Positions 30,816 to 39,619 are shown, counted from the first letter of the stretch. The stretch is 40,172 nt of DNA from Candidatus Borkfalkia excrementavium (GCA_019115945.1 DXCO01000013.1:1-40172); one strand, 5' to 3'. Numbers and translations: made by a program. Notes: generated by a model not told the origin, from the sequence alone.

Positions 30816-31223
30816 ATGATCAAAGTTATTTACGGGCCCAAAGGCACGGGCAAGACGAAAATCATCATCGACGAGGCAAACGGCAAAGTGGCGTCGGCCA
30901 AAGGGCATATGATCTTTATCACCAACACAAAGCGCTATATGTACGACCTGCACAGAGACATCCGTTTGATCGATACCGAAGATTACAAAATTGCGGGCGA
31001 AGAGGCTCTCTGCGGATTCATCAAAGGGGCGGTCGCCGCAAATAACGACAACGAATATCTGTTTATCGACGGCGCCGCAAGGATCGCCGGCAAAGACGTA
31101 AAGGACATGGCGGGCTTCTACTATATGCTCGAGCGCCTTGCCGAAACGAACGGCCTCACCGTATACGTTACGTGCAGTTGCTCTTACGACGAACTGCCCG
31201 ATTTTGTGAAAAAATACGTTTGA
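30816..31223 (+). CDS. Small P-loop NTPase-like protein of unknown function
   Basis: A 135-residue soluble protein. MIKVIYGPKGTGKTKIIID has a Walker A motif (GPKGTGKT, residues 7-14). YLFIDGAARI resembles a Walker B strand ending in Asp, and VYVTCSCSYDELP could be a sensor-like strand. It is smaller than most P-loop ATPases, with no lid or partner domain visible. The ribosome-binding site ACGGAGG precedes the ATG. It has its own promoter and a hairpin downstream, so it is probably monocistronic. Similar short proteins occur in Clostridia without an assigned role. Confidence 0.8.
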   Translation: MIKVIYGPKGTGKTKIIIDEANGKVASAKGHMIFITNTKRYMYDLHRDIRLIDTEDYKIAGEEALCGFIKGAVAANNDNEYLFIDGAARIAGKDVKDMAGFYYMLERLAETNGLTVYVTCSCSYDELPDFVKKYV

Positions 31224-31297
31224 TGCGGCATGCGCCCGCTCTCTTTCGGGAGGGCGGGCGAATATCGGAATAAGGTAAAAATGCAGTTCCGCATAAA

Positions 31298-31326
31298 GCG
31301 GGGCGCTTTTTCGGCGCTCTGCTTTT
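31298..31326 (+). terminator. Weak terminator or leader hairpin before thrC
   Basis: GCGGGGCGC (31298-31306) pairs with GCGCTCTGC (31314-31322) through two G-U pairs over a 7-base loop. TTTT follows. It ends 18 bases before thrC and could terminate the P-loop gene or attenuate thrC. Confidence 0.5.
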
Positions 31327-31344
31327 ACGGATTTCGGAGGAATT

Positions 31345-32832
31345 ATGAATTTTATCAGCACGAGGGGGGGAGAAACGGTATCGGGCGCGCAGGCGATCGC
31401 GCAGGGCATCGCCAAAAGCGGCGGGCTGTTCGTGCCCGAACAATTTCCCGAAGTATCGAGGGAAGAACTCGAAGAGATGCTCGGCATGAGTTACGCCGAG
31501 CGCGCGGCGGCAGTGCTGCACAAATATCTCGACGAATACGATTACGGCGAACTGAAGTCCGCCTGCGAAAAGGCGTACGCCCAGTTTGAAGAGGGAGACC
31601 CCGCGCCGCTCGTCAAAATCGATTCGTCCCTTTATATACTCGAACTTTTTCACGGCCCCACGTGTGCGTTCAAGGATATGGCGCTCACGCTTTTGCCCTA
31701 TCTTCTGCGCAAAGGCTGCGATCTGACGGGCGTCAAAGAGCAGGTCCTCATTCTCGTCGCGACGAGCGGAGACACGGGCAAAGCCGCGCTCGAAGGTTTC
31801 AAAAACGCGGAAGGCGTCAAAATCATGGTCTTTTATCCCAACGACGGCGTGAGCAAGATGCAGAAACTGCAGATGTCCACGCAGGAAGGGGACAACGTGA
31901 ACGTCGTCGCCGTGCGCAGCAATTTCGACGACTGCCAGACGGCCGTCAAGACCATCTTCACGAGCGAGACGTGCAAGGAAGAACTGAAAGAAAAGGGATA
32001 TATCCTTTCGTCGGCAAATTCCATCAATTTCGGCAGGCTCGCCCCGCAGATCGCCTATTATTTTTCCGCCTACCTCGATCTCGTTTCCTCCGATCAGATC
32101 TCGATGGGGGACAAGGTGAATTTCGCGGTCCCGACGGGGAATTTCGGCAATATCCTCGCCGCCTATTATGCGAAGAGGATGGGGCTTCCCGTCGGCAAAC
32201 TCGTCTGCGCCTCCAATAAAAACAATATCTTGACGGATTTCATAAAGACGGGCGTATACGACAAGCGCAGAGAGTTTTATAAAACGATGTCGCCCTCCAT
32301 GGACATCCTCATTTCGAGCAATCTCGAAAGGCTCCTTTTCGAACTTTCCGGAAGAAACACCGAGCGCACGAAACTGCGGATGGAGAAACTTGCCTTCGAC
32401 GGCGTATTCGAAATTTACGACGAGGAGAAAGAGGCTCTGAACGAACTTTTCGCGGCGGATTTCTGCGGCGAAGACGAAACGGTCGAGACCATCTACGAGT
32501 TTTTCGAAGAATACCAGTATCCGATGGATACGCATACCGCGTGCGCGATGTACGCCGCCGGCAATTATATGGCTGCGAACAAAAAGGACGCAGCGCCGAT
32601 GGTCGTCGTATCCACGGCAAGCCCGTACAAATTCCCGCAGGACGTCATGTATGCGCTCACCGGCAACGACATCAAAGACAGTTTCAAGGCGATCAAGCAC
32701 ATGAACATCGCCACCGCGATGAAGGTGCCCAAGAGCCTTTCCAAACTCAGGGACAAGCCCGTGCGCTTCACGGCTGTCGCGGACAAAGACAAACTCTACG
32801 GCGAAGTCCTGAAGTTTATCGATAAAAAATAA
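31345..32832 (+). CDS. thrC: Threonine synthase
   Basis: A 495-residue cytosolic PLP-dependent lyase that converts O-phospho-L-homoserine to threonine. The N-terminus MNFISTRGG, the PLP Lys in CAFKDMAL, ATSGDTGKAALEGF and the PTGNFGNILAAYYAKRMGLP phosphate-binding segment identify the longer bacterial/fungal type of threonine synthase. Length and motifs are complete. The ribosome-binding site CGGAGG precedes the ATG. No clear promoter is seen, so it depends on read-through of the P-loop unit or on a weak promoter in the 120-base gap. No T-box is visible. Confidence 0.94.
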   Translation: MNFISTRGGETVSGAQAIAQGIAKSGGLFVPEQFPEVSREELEEMLGMSYAERAAAVLHKYLDEYDYGELKSACEKAYAQFEEGDPAPLVKIDSSLYILELFHGPTCAFKDMALTLLPYLLRKGCDLTGVKEQVLILVATSGDTGKAALEGFKNAEGVKIMVFYPNDGVSKMQKLQMSTQEGDNVNVVAVRSNFDDCQTAVKTIFTSETCKEELKEKGYILSSANSINFGRLAPQIAYYFSAYLDLVSSDQISMGDKVNFAVPTGNFGNILAAYYAKRMGLPVGKLVCASNKNNILTDFIKTGVYDKRREFYKTMSPSMDILISSNLERLLFELSGRNTERTKLRMEKLAFDGVFEIYDEEKEALNELFAADFCGEDETVETIYEFFEEYQYPMDTHTACAMYAAGNYMAANKKDAAPMVVVSTASPYKFPQDVMYALTGNDIKDSFKAIKHMNIATAMKVPKSLSKLRDKPVRFTAVADKDKLYGEVLKFIDKK

Positions 32833-32841
32833 TATGCAGGC

Positions 32842-32882
32842 AAGCGGCTTTGCGCCATTCGGCGGGGCCGCTTTTCTTTTTG
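32842..32882 (+). terminator. Terminator of thrC
   Basis: AAGCGGC (32842-32848) pairs with GCCGCTT (32867-32873), followed by a T-rich run TTCTTTTT. It sits 10 bases after the stop codon. Confidence 0.8.
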
Positions 32883-33004
32883 AAAATATTCAGATCTTGC
32901 GGAAAAAAGCGCGTGCCTTTTGCATAGTATGATCTTTTTTCGTTAATTTTCTGTGAAAATTCGCACATTTCGGTGAATTTGGATGCGCAGTGCCGTTAAG
33001 TCGT

Positions 33005-33033
33005 TTGCTTTTTGCCGACGGTTATGTTATACT
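33005..33033 (+). promoter_or_regulatory. Promoter of the trpS operon
   Basis: TTGCTT (33005-33010), a 17-base spacer and TATACT (33028-33033) leave a leader of about 23 bases. That is too short for a tryptophan T-box. Confidence 0.75.
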
Positions 33034-33062
33034 GAATAACGATTACACTGAGGTGACTTGTC

Positions 33063-34070
33063 ATGGGAGAGGAAGAAAAAAAGATTTTGTTTTCCGCCGT
33101 TCAGCCGAGCGGCGCGGTTACAATCGGGAATTATATCGGGGCCATCCGCAACTTTGTGAAATTGCAGGAAGAGTACGACTGTTTCTACGCCGTTGCCGAC
33201 CTGCACGCGATCACCGTGCGGCAGGAACCGGCGGTCTTGCGCAAAAACACGCTCGCTCTCGCGGCGCTCTTTCTCGCCTGCGGCATCGATCCGGAAAAGT
33301 GCGTGGTCTTTATACAGTCCCACGTTCCCGCGCATTGCGAACTGACGTGGGTGCTCAACACCGTCACGTATCCCGGCGAACTCTCCCGCATGACGCAGTT
33401 TAAGGACAAGAGCGCAAAGCATGCCGAAAACGTCAATATGGGGCTTATGGATTACCCCGTGCTGATGGCGTCCGACATTCTGCTGTATCAGGCGGCGCTC
33501 GTTCCCGTGGGAGCGGATCAGAAACAGCATCTCGAGATCACGCGCGATCTTGCCGTGCGCTTCAACAACCGCTACGGCCAGACGTTCACGGTCCCCGAAC
33601 CGTATATTCCGAAGGGGAGCGGCGCAAAGATCATGAGCCTTGCGGACCCTTCCAAAAAAATGAGCAAATCGGACGACAATCCGAATGCGTTTGTCACCAT
33701 GTCCGACGATAAGGACACGATCATCCGCAAATTCAAGCGCGCGATCACCGACAGCGGAAACGAAGTGCGCTTTTCGGAAGACAAGCCGGGCGTTTCCAAC
33801 CTCATCGCCATATACGGCGCCTTCACGGGCAAAACCGTTTCCGAGACGGAGAAGGAATTCGAAGGAAGGGGATACGGAGATTTCAAACTCGCCGTCGGCG
33901 AGGCGGTGGCGGATGCGCTCGCGCCCGTGCAGGCAGAGCAGGCCCGCCTTCTCAAGGACAAAGAATATCTCAATTCTGTGCTGAAAAGGGGAGCGGAATC
34001 CGCGTTCCGCGCGGCGCGCCGTACCCTTTCTAAAGTTTACAGAAAGGTCGGTTTCTATTCGGGAGAATGA
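33063..34070 (+). CDS. trpS: Tryptophan--tRNA ligase
   Basis: A 335-residue class I aminoacyl-tRNA synthetase that charges tRNA-Trp. QPSGAVTIGNYIGA is the HIGH-like motif and KKMSKSDDN carries KMSKS. MASDILLYQA and GADQKQHLE contribute to tryptophan and ATP binding. The length is normal. The ribosome-binding site GAGGTGA precedes the ATG. It heads a likely operon with the DUF5685 protein, which begins three bases after its stop, and the J-like protein. Confidence 0.96.
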   Translation: MGEEEKKILFSAVQPSGAVTIGNYIGAIRNFVKLQEEYDCFYAVADLHAITVRQEPAVLRKNTLALAALFLACGIDPEKCVVFIQSHVPAHCELTWVLNTVTYPGELSRMTQFKDKSAKHAENVNMGLMDYPVLMASDILLYQAALVPVGADQKQHLEITRDLAVRFNNRYGQTFTVPEPYIPKGSGAKIMSLADPSKKMSKSDDNPNAFVTMSDDKDTIIRKFKRAITDSGNEVRFSEDKPGVSNLIAIYGAFTGKTVSETEKEFEGRGYGDFKLAVGEAVADALAPVQAEQARLLKDKEYLNSVLKRGAESAFRAARRTLSKVYRKVGFYSGE

Positions 34071-34073
34071 TCT

Positions 34074-34955
34074 ATGTTCGGCTATATCCAACCGGATATT
34101 CCCTATCTTTATATGAAAGACAGCGCGCTTTATAAAGCGCTCTACTGCGGGCTGTGCAAAAGCATCGGCGCGTCCTGCGGCCAGCGGGCGCGGATGGGGC
34201 TGTCCTACGACATGACGTTTTTGTCCGCGCTGCTGCACAATATCATGAACACCGACGTCAAAGTGGAAAAGCATCACTGCGTGCTGCATCCGATCATAAA
34301 AAGGCCGATCGCGGAAGACGACGAGATCACGCGGGCGATCGCCTGCCTCAACACCGTTCTGACGTATTATAAACTCACGGACGATATCGAGGACGAAAAG
34401 AAGGGTCGCGTCACGCGGTTGTTTTTCAAAAAAGGATATAAAAAGGCGAAAAAGATCCATCCTATAAGCGCCGGGATTATCAAAAAGCACATGGAATCTC
34501 TGCGAGCGCTGGAAAAATCGAACTGCGCCAGCGCCGACATGGCGGCGGATCCGTTCGGGCTGATGATCGCGGATCTTTCCGATTATCTGCTCAAAGATTT
34601 CAAAACGGAAAAGACGCGCGGCCTGTTTTACGGGATCGGCAAATGGGTCTATCTCATCGACGCGCTCGACGATTATGACAAGGATATAAAAAAGGGGAAT
34701 TACAATCCCTTCTATGCGGCTTACGGCAGCCCGACGAAAGAAGAAATGCTCCGCGGGAACGGCGAGGAATTGGACTTCATTTTCAAGAGCGTGTTTGCGG
34801 AAAACGCAGAAAATCTTGCGGGGATCAAATTTTATTTCAATCACGATCTGACGGACAACATTATTTTGAGGGGCCTTCCCGCGGCCACGAAAAGGGTGCG
34901 CTGCGGCTGCTATAAAAAACTGAAGCCGAATAAAATGAAAATCAATCAGGCATAA
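34074..34955 (+). CDS. DUF5685 family protein
   Basis: A 293-residue predicted soluble, mostly helical protein. It opens MFGYIQPDIPYLYMKD, then has ALYCGLCKSIG, whose YCGLC pair of Cys residues is the recognisable feature of the DUF5685 family. DALDDYDKDIKKGNYNP is a second conserved-looking acidic motif. The helical core with aspartate-rich motifs is loosely reminiscent of prenyltransferase-like folds, but nothing establishes an activity. The gene begins three bases after trpS and is followed after 16 bases by the J-like gene. I recall this pair as common neighbours in Clostridia. Confidence 0.8.
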   Translation: MFGYIQPDIPYLYMKDSALYKALYCGLCKSIGASCGQRARMGLSYDMTFLSALLHNIMNTDVKVEKHHCVLHPIIKRPIAEDDEITRAIACLNTVLTYYKLTDDIEDEKKGRVTRLFFKKGYKKAKKIHPISAGIIKKHMESLRALEKSNCASADMAADPFGLMIADLSDYLLKDFKTEKTRGLFYGIGKWVYLIDALDDYDKDIKKGNYNPFYAAYGSPTKEEMLRGNGEELDFIFKSVFAENAENLAGIKFYFNHDLTDNIILRGLPAATKRVRCGCYKKLKPNKMKINQA

Positions 34956-34971
34956 AGCCGAAGGAAAATGC

Positions 34972-35613
34972 ATGAATAAACAGTATTACGATCTTCTCGG
35001 CGTAAGCGAAGACGCTACGGACGAAGAAATCAGGCAAAAGTTCGAAGAACTGAAAAAGAAATATTCGGAAGAGCGCTTTCTCGAGGGCGAGGCGGGCAAC
35101 GAAGCGGCAAAAATGCTCAACAAACTTGACGTCGCGTATAACGAGATCATGACCGAGCGCATGGAAAAGCGCGCCGCGGGCAACGAAGCGTCTTCGTACA
35201 CGAAAGTCGATCAGTTCATCCGTGACGGCAAGATTGCAGAGGCGCAGGCGGCGCTCGACGAGTTCAACGAACGCCCCGCCGAGTGGCATTATCTGCAATC
35301 GGTCGTGTTCTACAAAAAGAACTGGATGAACGAGAGCAAAAAGCAACTCGAGATCGCCATCCAGATGGATCCTTCCAACGAAAAGTACAGGATCGCATAC
35401 AATAAACTCAAGGACAAGATCGATTTCGACAAGAAAAAGGCGGAAACGCCTCAGAACGGATATAACACCGCGCAGGGACAGGGCGCGGATCCGAATACGG
35501 ATTACGACCAGCAGCAGATGGGCGGCGGCGGTTTTTGCGAACAGTGCGCCACCTGCTGTGCATGCAACATGCTCTTTAACTGCTGTCTCAACTCCTGCTG
35601 CGGTTGCAGATAA
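34972..35613 (+). CDS. J-like/TPR protein with cysteine-rich tail, HPD motif missing
   Basis: A 213-residue protein in three parts. Residues about 3-58 follow the J-domain plan (YYDLLGVSEDATDEEIRQKF, later LNKLDVAYNEI). The HPD tripeptide that activates Hsp70 is replaced by SEE in KKKYSEERF. Residues about 70-150 form TPR-like helices (KIAEAQAALDEFNERPAEWHYL and QLEIAIQMDPSNEKY). After a polar linker, the tail from about 186 has ten Cys in 26 residues, ending CCGCR. The tail could bind metal or anchor the protein. It probably no longer stimulates DnaK. It is the third gene of the trpS operon and is followed by a strong terminator. Confidence 0.82.
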   Translation: MNKQYYDLLGVSEDATDEEIRQKFEELKKKYSEERFLEGEAGNEAAKMLNKLDVAYNEIMTERMEKRAAGNEASSYTKVDQFIRDGKIAEAQAALDEFNERPAEWHYLQSVVFYKKNWMNESKKQLEIAIQMDPSNEKYRIAYNKLKDKIDFDKKKAETPQNGYNTAQGQGADPNTDYDQQQMGGGGFCEQCATCCACNMLFNCCLNSCCGCR

Positions 35614-35648
35614 TACTGTTCCGCATCCGGTCCCGTACAGAAGGACTC

Positions 35649-35680
35649 GCGCGGGGCGCATTTCCGCGCCCCGCGCTTTT
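35649..35680 (+). terminator. Strong GC-rich terminator of the trpS operon
   Basis: GCGCGGGGCGC (35649-35659) pairs perfectly with 35666-35676 over a 6-base loop, and TTTT follows. The next start codon lies only nine bases after the T tract. Confidence 0.88.
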
Positions 35681-35688
35681 ATAACGCC

Positions 35689-36462
35689 ATGCGAAAACAT
35701 TCCTTTCAAATCGCGCTCGCCGCGCTTTCCTGCGCTATGGCGACGCTGTTTCTGACATTGGGCATATACGTATCGTTTCTGACTGCCACGGCGTATTTGT
35801 TTGCAAGCATTGCGCTGATGCTTCCGCTTGCAAAAGAATTTCGGGCGGGCGGTTTTTTGGCATACGTCGCGACCGTCCTGCTGTCCCTTCTCATCGGCGG
35901 CGGATTCGCGCAGATCTGGCGGCTGTTCCCGTTTATCGTTTTTTTCGGCCTGCATCCGCTCGTGAATTCCTTTCAGAAAAAATGGAAGATCAACAAATGG
36001 ATCGCCCTCGCCGTCAAGATCGTATGGTTTGACGTCAGCATGTGGCTGTTCTGGGAATTTTCGCAACTCATCGCCGTGCCCTATGAGTGGATCGATCGGT
36101 ATATCGTTCTGATCATCGCGACGCTGGGGTCGGCCTTCCTCGTATTTTACGACTGGGTCATGACCCGCTGTCAGAAACTGATCGATTTTTACGTCTCTAA
36201 AATCGACAGAAGTTCCAGATCGCGCAGATCGCCTGTCCGCCGTGAGAACAAGACAGAAGACATTTTCGGCGATCCCTTTGCCTCCGCAGAAGAAAAGGAT
36301 GAAAACACAAAAAAACCTTCCGAAACGGGCGCGGATCCCGTCGGAGAAGATATAGGGCAATCCGCAGAGAATAAAAAAGAGCCGACCTCCGCCGGCGGGG
36401 AAGACCCGCCCTCCGGCAGCGGAGAAACAGAAGAGCCGGAAGAGAAGAAAAAAGGACAATAG
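35689..36462 (+). CDS. Membrane protein of unknown function with charged cytosolic tail
   Basis: A 257-residue protein. Residues 1 to about 170 contain five or six hydrophobic segments. The remaining 85 are hydrophilic, rich in Glu, Lys, Pro, Ser and Gly (TEDIFGDPFASAEEK to TEEPEEKKKGQ), and probably disordered in the cytosol. The membrane half, with AALSCAMATLFLTLG, GGFLAYVATVLLSLLIGG and a later FFGLHPLVNSF, resembles a widespread small Firmicutes membrane family of unknown function, possibly related to ECF-transporter S components. No Shine-Dalgarno is seen, and the gene sits right behind a terminator, so its expression is unclear. The RlmD gene follows 22 bases later. Confidence 0.7.
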   Translation: MRKHSFQIALAALSCAMATLFLTLGIYVSFLTATAYLFASIALMLPLAKEFRAGGFLAYVATVLLSLLIGGGFAQIWRLFPFIVFFGLHPLVNSFQKKWKINKWIALAVKIVWFDVSMWLFWEFSQLIAVPYEWIDRYIVLIIATLGSAFLVFYDWVMTRCQKLIDFYVSKIDRSSRSRRSPVRRENKTEDIFGDPFASAEEKDENTKKPSETGADPVGEDIGQSAENKKEPTSAGGEDPPSGSGETEEPEEKKKGQ

Positions 36463-36484
36463 AACAGAGCAGAGGAAAAAAATA

Positions 36485-37909
36485 GTGGAGAGAATAGCGG
36501 CACAGAAAAACAGCGAATTCACGGGCACGGTCGAGTCGTTCGGTTCGAACGGCGAAGGGATCGTACATAGCGGAGAGACAGTCTTTTTCGCTCCTTTTAC
36601 CGTAGTGGGCGAGAAAGTCAAACTGAAGGCTCTCAAAGTAAAAGACAATATCGGCTACGCGAAGGCGCTGGAGATCCTCACGCCTGCGGACGAGCGCGTG
36701 CGGCCGCGCTGCCCGTCATTCACCAAATGCGGCGGCTGCCAGTTGCAGCACATCAAGTACGGCGTACAATTAAAGATGAAGTCCAAAACGGTGCGCGACG
36801 CGCTGCGCAAGATCGCTGGGATCGATTATCCCGTTCCGCTCACCGTCAAAAGCGAGCATCAGTTCGAATACCGCAACAAGATGCAGATCCCCGTCGGCCG
36901 CGATGCGCAGGGCAACGACGCGATCGGCTTTTATGCGGAAAGGAGCCACAGGATCGTACCCTTTGAAAAGTGTCCCATCCATCCGGCATGGTCGGAAGAG
37001 GTTGTTTCGATCTTCCGCGAGTATATGCGCCAAAGCGGCGTGCGCGGTTACGACGAGCGTACGGGCCGCGGCCTGTTGCGCCATATCGTGGTGCGCGACG
37101 TAGACGGCGGGCTAATCGTCACGGCGGTGACCAACGGCGAAGAATTTCCGCAACGGGAACTTCTCGTCCGTATGCTGGAAAAAAAGTTCAGCCGCGTGAC
37201 CCTTTGGCAGAATGTCAACATCCGGGAAGGGAACGCAGTGTTCGGCAGCGAATTCAGGCTGATCTCGGGCGAGGGTAAATTCAGCGCCGCGGAATGCGGC
37301 ATCCGTTACGAAGCGGGGCCGAACACCTTCGTTCAGGTCAATCAGAACGTGTGCAGAAAATTATACGACCGCGCGGTCCAGTATGCCAAAGAGAGCGGCG
37401 CGAAAGTCGCGATCGACTGTTACAGCGGCGGCGGGCTGCTGACGGCCATGCTCGCCAAAGCGGTCGGGTGCGCCTACGGCATCGAGATCGTAAAAGAGGC
37501 GAGCGAATGTGCAGATTCGCTCAGGTCCGTCAATAAGTTGGAGGGCAAAATGCACAACGTATGCGGCAGGGTAGAAGAGGTCCTTCCCTCCGTTCTTCAA
37601 GGGCGTGATCCGTCCGAAACGGTGTTGGTCACCGATCCTCCGCGCAAGGGGATGGACCGTAGCACGGTCCGCTGCATTCTCGGTTCGGGGATAAGGCGTG
37701 TGATCATGATCTCGTGCAATCCCGCCACGATGGCGCGCGACGTAGGCCTCCTTACGGGCGCTTTGAAAGAGCAGGGCGGAGAACTGAAAAAAGAAGCCCT
37801 TCCCGCCGGCGGTGCGGAAGGCTGTTACAGGATCGTCGGCGTGCAGCCCTTCGACATGTTCCCGCAGACGAAAAACGTCGAGACGCTCGTCTGTCTCGAA
37901 CGGGTATAA
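36485..37909 (+). CDS. rlmD: 23S rRNA (uracil-5-)-methyltransferase, RlmD/TrmA family
   Basis: A 474-residue SAM-dependent methyltransferase that makes 5-methyluridine in 23S rRNA. An N-terminal TRAM RNA-binding domain (about 10-65, EFTGTVESFGSNGEGIV) precedes the iron-sulfur site CPSFTKCGGC, with a later Cys in FEKCPIHP. The catalytic half has DCYSGGGLLT (SAM binding), TDPPRKGMD and the nucleophile Cys in SCNPATMARD. The GTG start has the ribosome-binding site AGAGG nine bases upstream. Firmicutes often carry two or three paralogues of this family, so the exact target (U1939, U747 or tRNA U54) is not certain. Confidence 0.9.
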   Translation: MERIAAQKNSEFTGTVESFGSNGEGIVHSGETVFFAPFTVVGEKVKLKALKVKDNIGYAKALEILTPADERVRPRCPSFTKCGGCQLQHIKYGVQLKMKSKTVRDALRKIAGIDYPVPLTVKSEHQFEYRNKMQIPVGRDAQGNDAIGFYAERSHRIVPFEKCPIHPAWSEEVVSIFREYMRQSGVRGYDERTGRGLLRHIVVRDVDGGLIVTAVTNGEEFPQRELLVRMLEKKFSRVTLWQNVNIREGNAVFGSEFRLISGEGKFSAAECGIRYEAGPNTFVQVNQNVCRKLYDRAVQYAKESGAKVAIDCYSGGGLLTAMLAKAVGCAYGIEIVKEASECADSLRSVNKLEGKMHNVCGRVEEVLPSVLQGRDPSETVLVTDPPRKGMDRSTVRCILGSGIRRVIMISCNPATMARDVGLLTGALKEQGGELKKEALPAGGAEGCYRIVGVQPFDMFPQTKNVETLVCLERV

Positions 37910-37950
37910 AATATATATTAAAACTTTTTTGAAAAAAAGAGGGAGATAAT

Positions 37951-39597
37951 ATGAGTTTAAGTTTTAAGATTTTCGATTCTCTGTACAACCCCGCGGACAG
38001 GCGCAGGCAGCCTTCCGAATGTAAAAAATTCTCATGCTTTTCCAACGAAACGCTCAGTTTTCAGTTGATCGCAGAAAACGACGGAGAGTCCGTATGGGAC
38101 TGCTCCCTTGAGATCGCATCCGACCTTCCCGTGCGCGCAAGGCGCGAAGAACTTGTTCCGGCCGGCTTTCTCATGCACCCGTGGAGCGACGATTACGTTT
38201 TCACCAAAGATCAGCACGTGTTTTACGACTATCTCACGCCGCTGAACACGGGCAGATTCTGTCTGCGCGGGGGCTTCCGCAACGCTTATTGGTTTACGGT
38301 AGGAGGAGAAGATCTTCCCGCCGGCAGGCATAAGATTCTGCTCACCGTCAAAGACGGCGCCGGCGAGGTGCTCGCGCAAAAAGAGATCGCCGTCACCGTA
38401 TATCCCCAAAAATTGCCCGAAAGCGATCTTGCCGTGACCAACTGGATGCATTACGACTGTATCTGCAACTATTACGGCGTCAGTCCGTTTTCCGAAAAAT
38501 TTTGGACTCTTACGGGCGCATTCATCCGTTCCGCGGTGGAGCACGGCATCAATACTTCCTATGTTCCGATGTTCACGCCTCCGCTGGATACGGCAGTCGG
38601 CAAAGAACGCAGGACGATCCAACTGATCGACGTGAAGGCGGAAAACGGAAAATATTCGTTCGGCTTCGATAAATTCGACCGTTTCATCTCCATCGCGGAG
38701 GGCTGCGGTGTAAAGTACTTCGAGATGTCCCATCTGTTCACGCAGTGGGGAGCCCGCGCCTGCCCGAAGATCATTGCGGACACGCCCGAAGGGAAAAAGC
38801 GCATTTTCGGATGGGATACTCCTTCCGATTCGGCGGAATATACCTCTTTTCTGGAGAGTTTTCTTCCCGCGCTCGAGGCGCATATCACGGCCCTCGGCAT
38901 CAAAGACCGTACGTTCGTACATATTTCCGACGAGCCGAACGAAAAGTGCATCGATCTTTATGCGCGGCATAAAGCGCTGTTCCGCCGGCTGATCCCCGAT
39001 CTGAAACATATCGACGCGCTCAGCGAGATCGCCTACCTCGATCGGAAACTTGTCGACATTCCCGTCGCTGCCTCGAATGCCGCCGCTCCCTTTATCGCGA
39101 GCGGTGCCGAGTATTGGGCATATTACTGCACGAGCCAGTGCACGTCATACGTATCCAACAGGCTTATGAATATGCCGCACGCCCGCAACCGCGTGTTGGG
39201 CGTCCAGTTATACAAGAGCGGCGCAAAGGGCTTTTTGCAATGGGGCTTTAATTTTTACAACACGTATCTTTCCCATGAAACGGTAAATCCGTTCCTCGTT
39301 ACGGACGCGGGCGGCGGATTCCAGTCGGGCGATGCGTTTATCGTGTATCCTGCGCCCGACGGCGTGTACGATTCGCCGCGGTACGAAGTGTTCCGCGAAG
39401 CGATGCAGGATTACAGGGTGCTCATGCTTTTGGAAAAATATATCGGCCGCCCTGCGGTGCTCGATTTTCTGAAAGAAGAGGGAATCGAAGGGTACAGCGT
39501 GTATCCCCGCGGCGCAAAACCGCTGCTTTCGCTCCGCAAAAAAGCGGAAGCGCTCATCGCCTCCGCATCCCGCAAAGCAGATAATCGTTCTCAGTAA
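37951..39597 (+). CDS. DUF4091 domain protein, glycoside hydrolase family 123-like
   Basis: A 548-residue protein without signal peptide or membrane segment, so probably cytosolic. The N-terminal ~155 residues look like a beta-sandwich (NETLSFQLIAENDG; AGRHKILLTVKDG). The rest is a TIM-barrel-like part with FTPPLDTAVGKERRTIQLID, HISDEPNE (an Asp-Glu pair like the GH123 catalytic acids), QWGFNFYNTY and VYPAPDGVYDSPRYEVFREAMQDYR. The last is the typical DUF4091 ending. GH123 enzymes cleave N-acetyl-beta-galactosaminides by substrate-assisted catalysis. The specific substrate here is unknown. The ribosome-binding site AGGGAG precedes the ATG, 41 bases after rlmD. A strong terminator follows. Confidence 0.83.
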   Translation: MSLSFKIFDSLYNPADRRRQPSECKKFSCFSNETLSFQLIAENDGESVWDCSLEIASDLPVRARREELVPAGFLMHPWSDDYVFTKDQHVFYDYLTPLNTGRFCLRGGFRNAYWFTVGGEDLPAGRHKILLTVKDGAGEVLAQKEIAVTVYPQKLPESDLAVTNWMHYDCICNYYGVSPFSEKFWTLTGAFIRSAVEHGINTSYVPMFTPPLDTAVGKERRTIQLIDVKAENGKYSFGFDKFDRFISIAEGCGVKYFEMSHLFTQWGARACPKIIADTPEGKKRIFGWDTPSDSAEYTSFLESFLPALEAHITALGIKDRTFVHISDEPNEKCIDLYARHKALFRRLIPDLKHIDALSEIAYLDRKLVDIPVAASNAAAPFIASGAEYWAYYCTSQCTSYVSNRLMNMPHARNRVLGVQLYKSGAKGFLQWGFNFYNTYLSHETVNPFLVTDAGGGFQSGDAFIVYPAPDGVYDSPRYEVFREAMQDYRVLMLLEKYIGRPAVLDFLKEEGIEGYSVYPRGAKPLLSLRKKAEALIASASRKADNRSQ

Positions 39598-39619
39598 ATA
39601 ATAATGATCCGATCTGTTT

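Noticed and set aside
31224-31344. Threonine or T-box type leader before thrC
   Set aside because: No T-box consensus (AGGGTGG...ACCGCG) and no leader peptide. Only a weak hairpin with four T residues is present.
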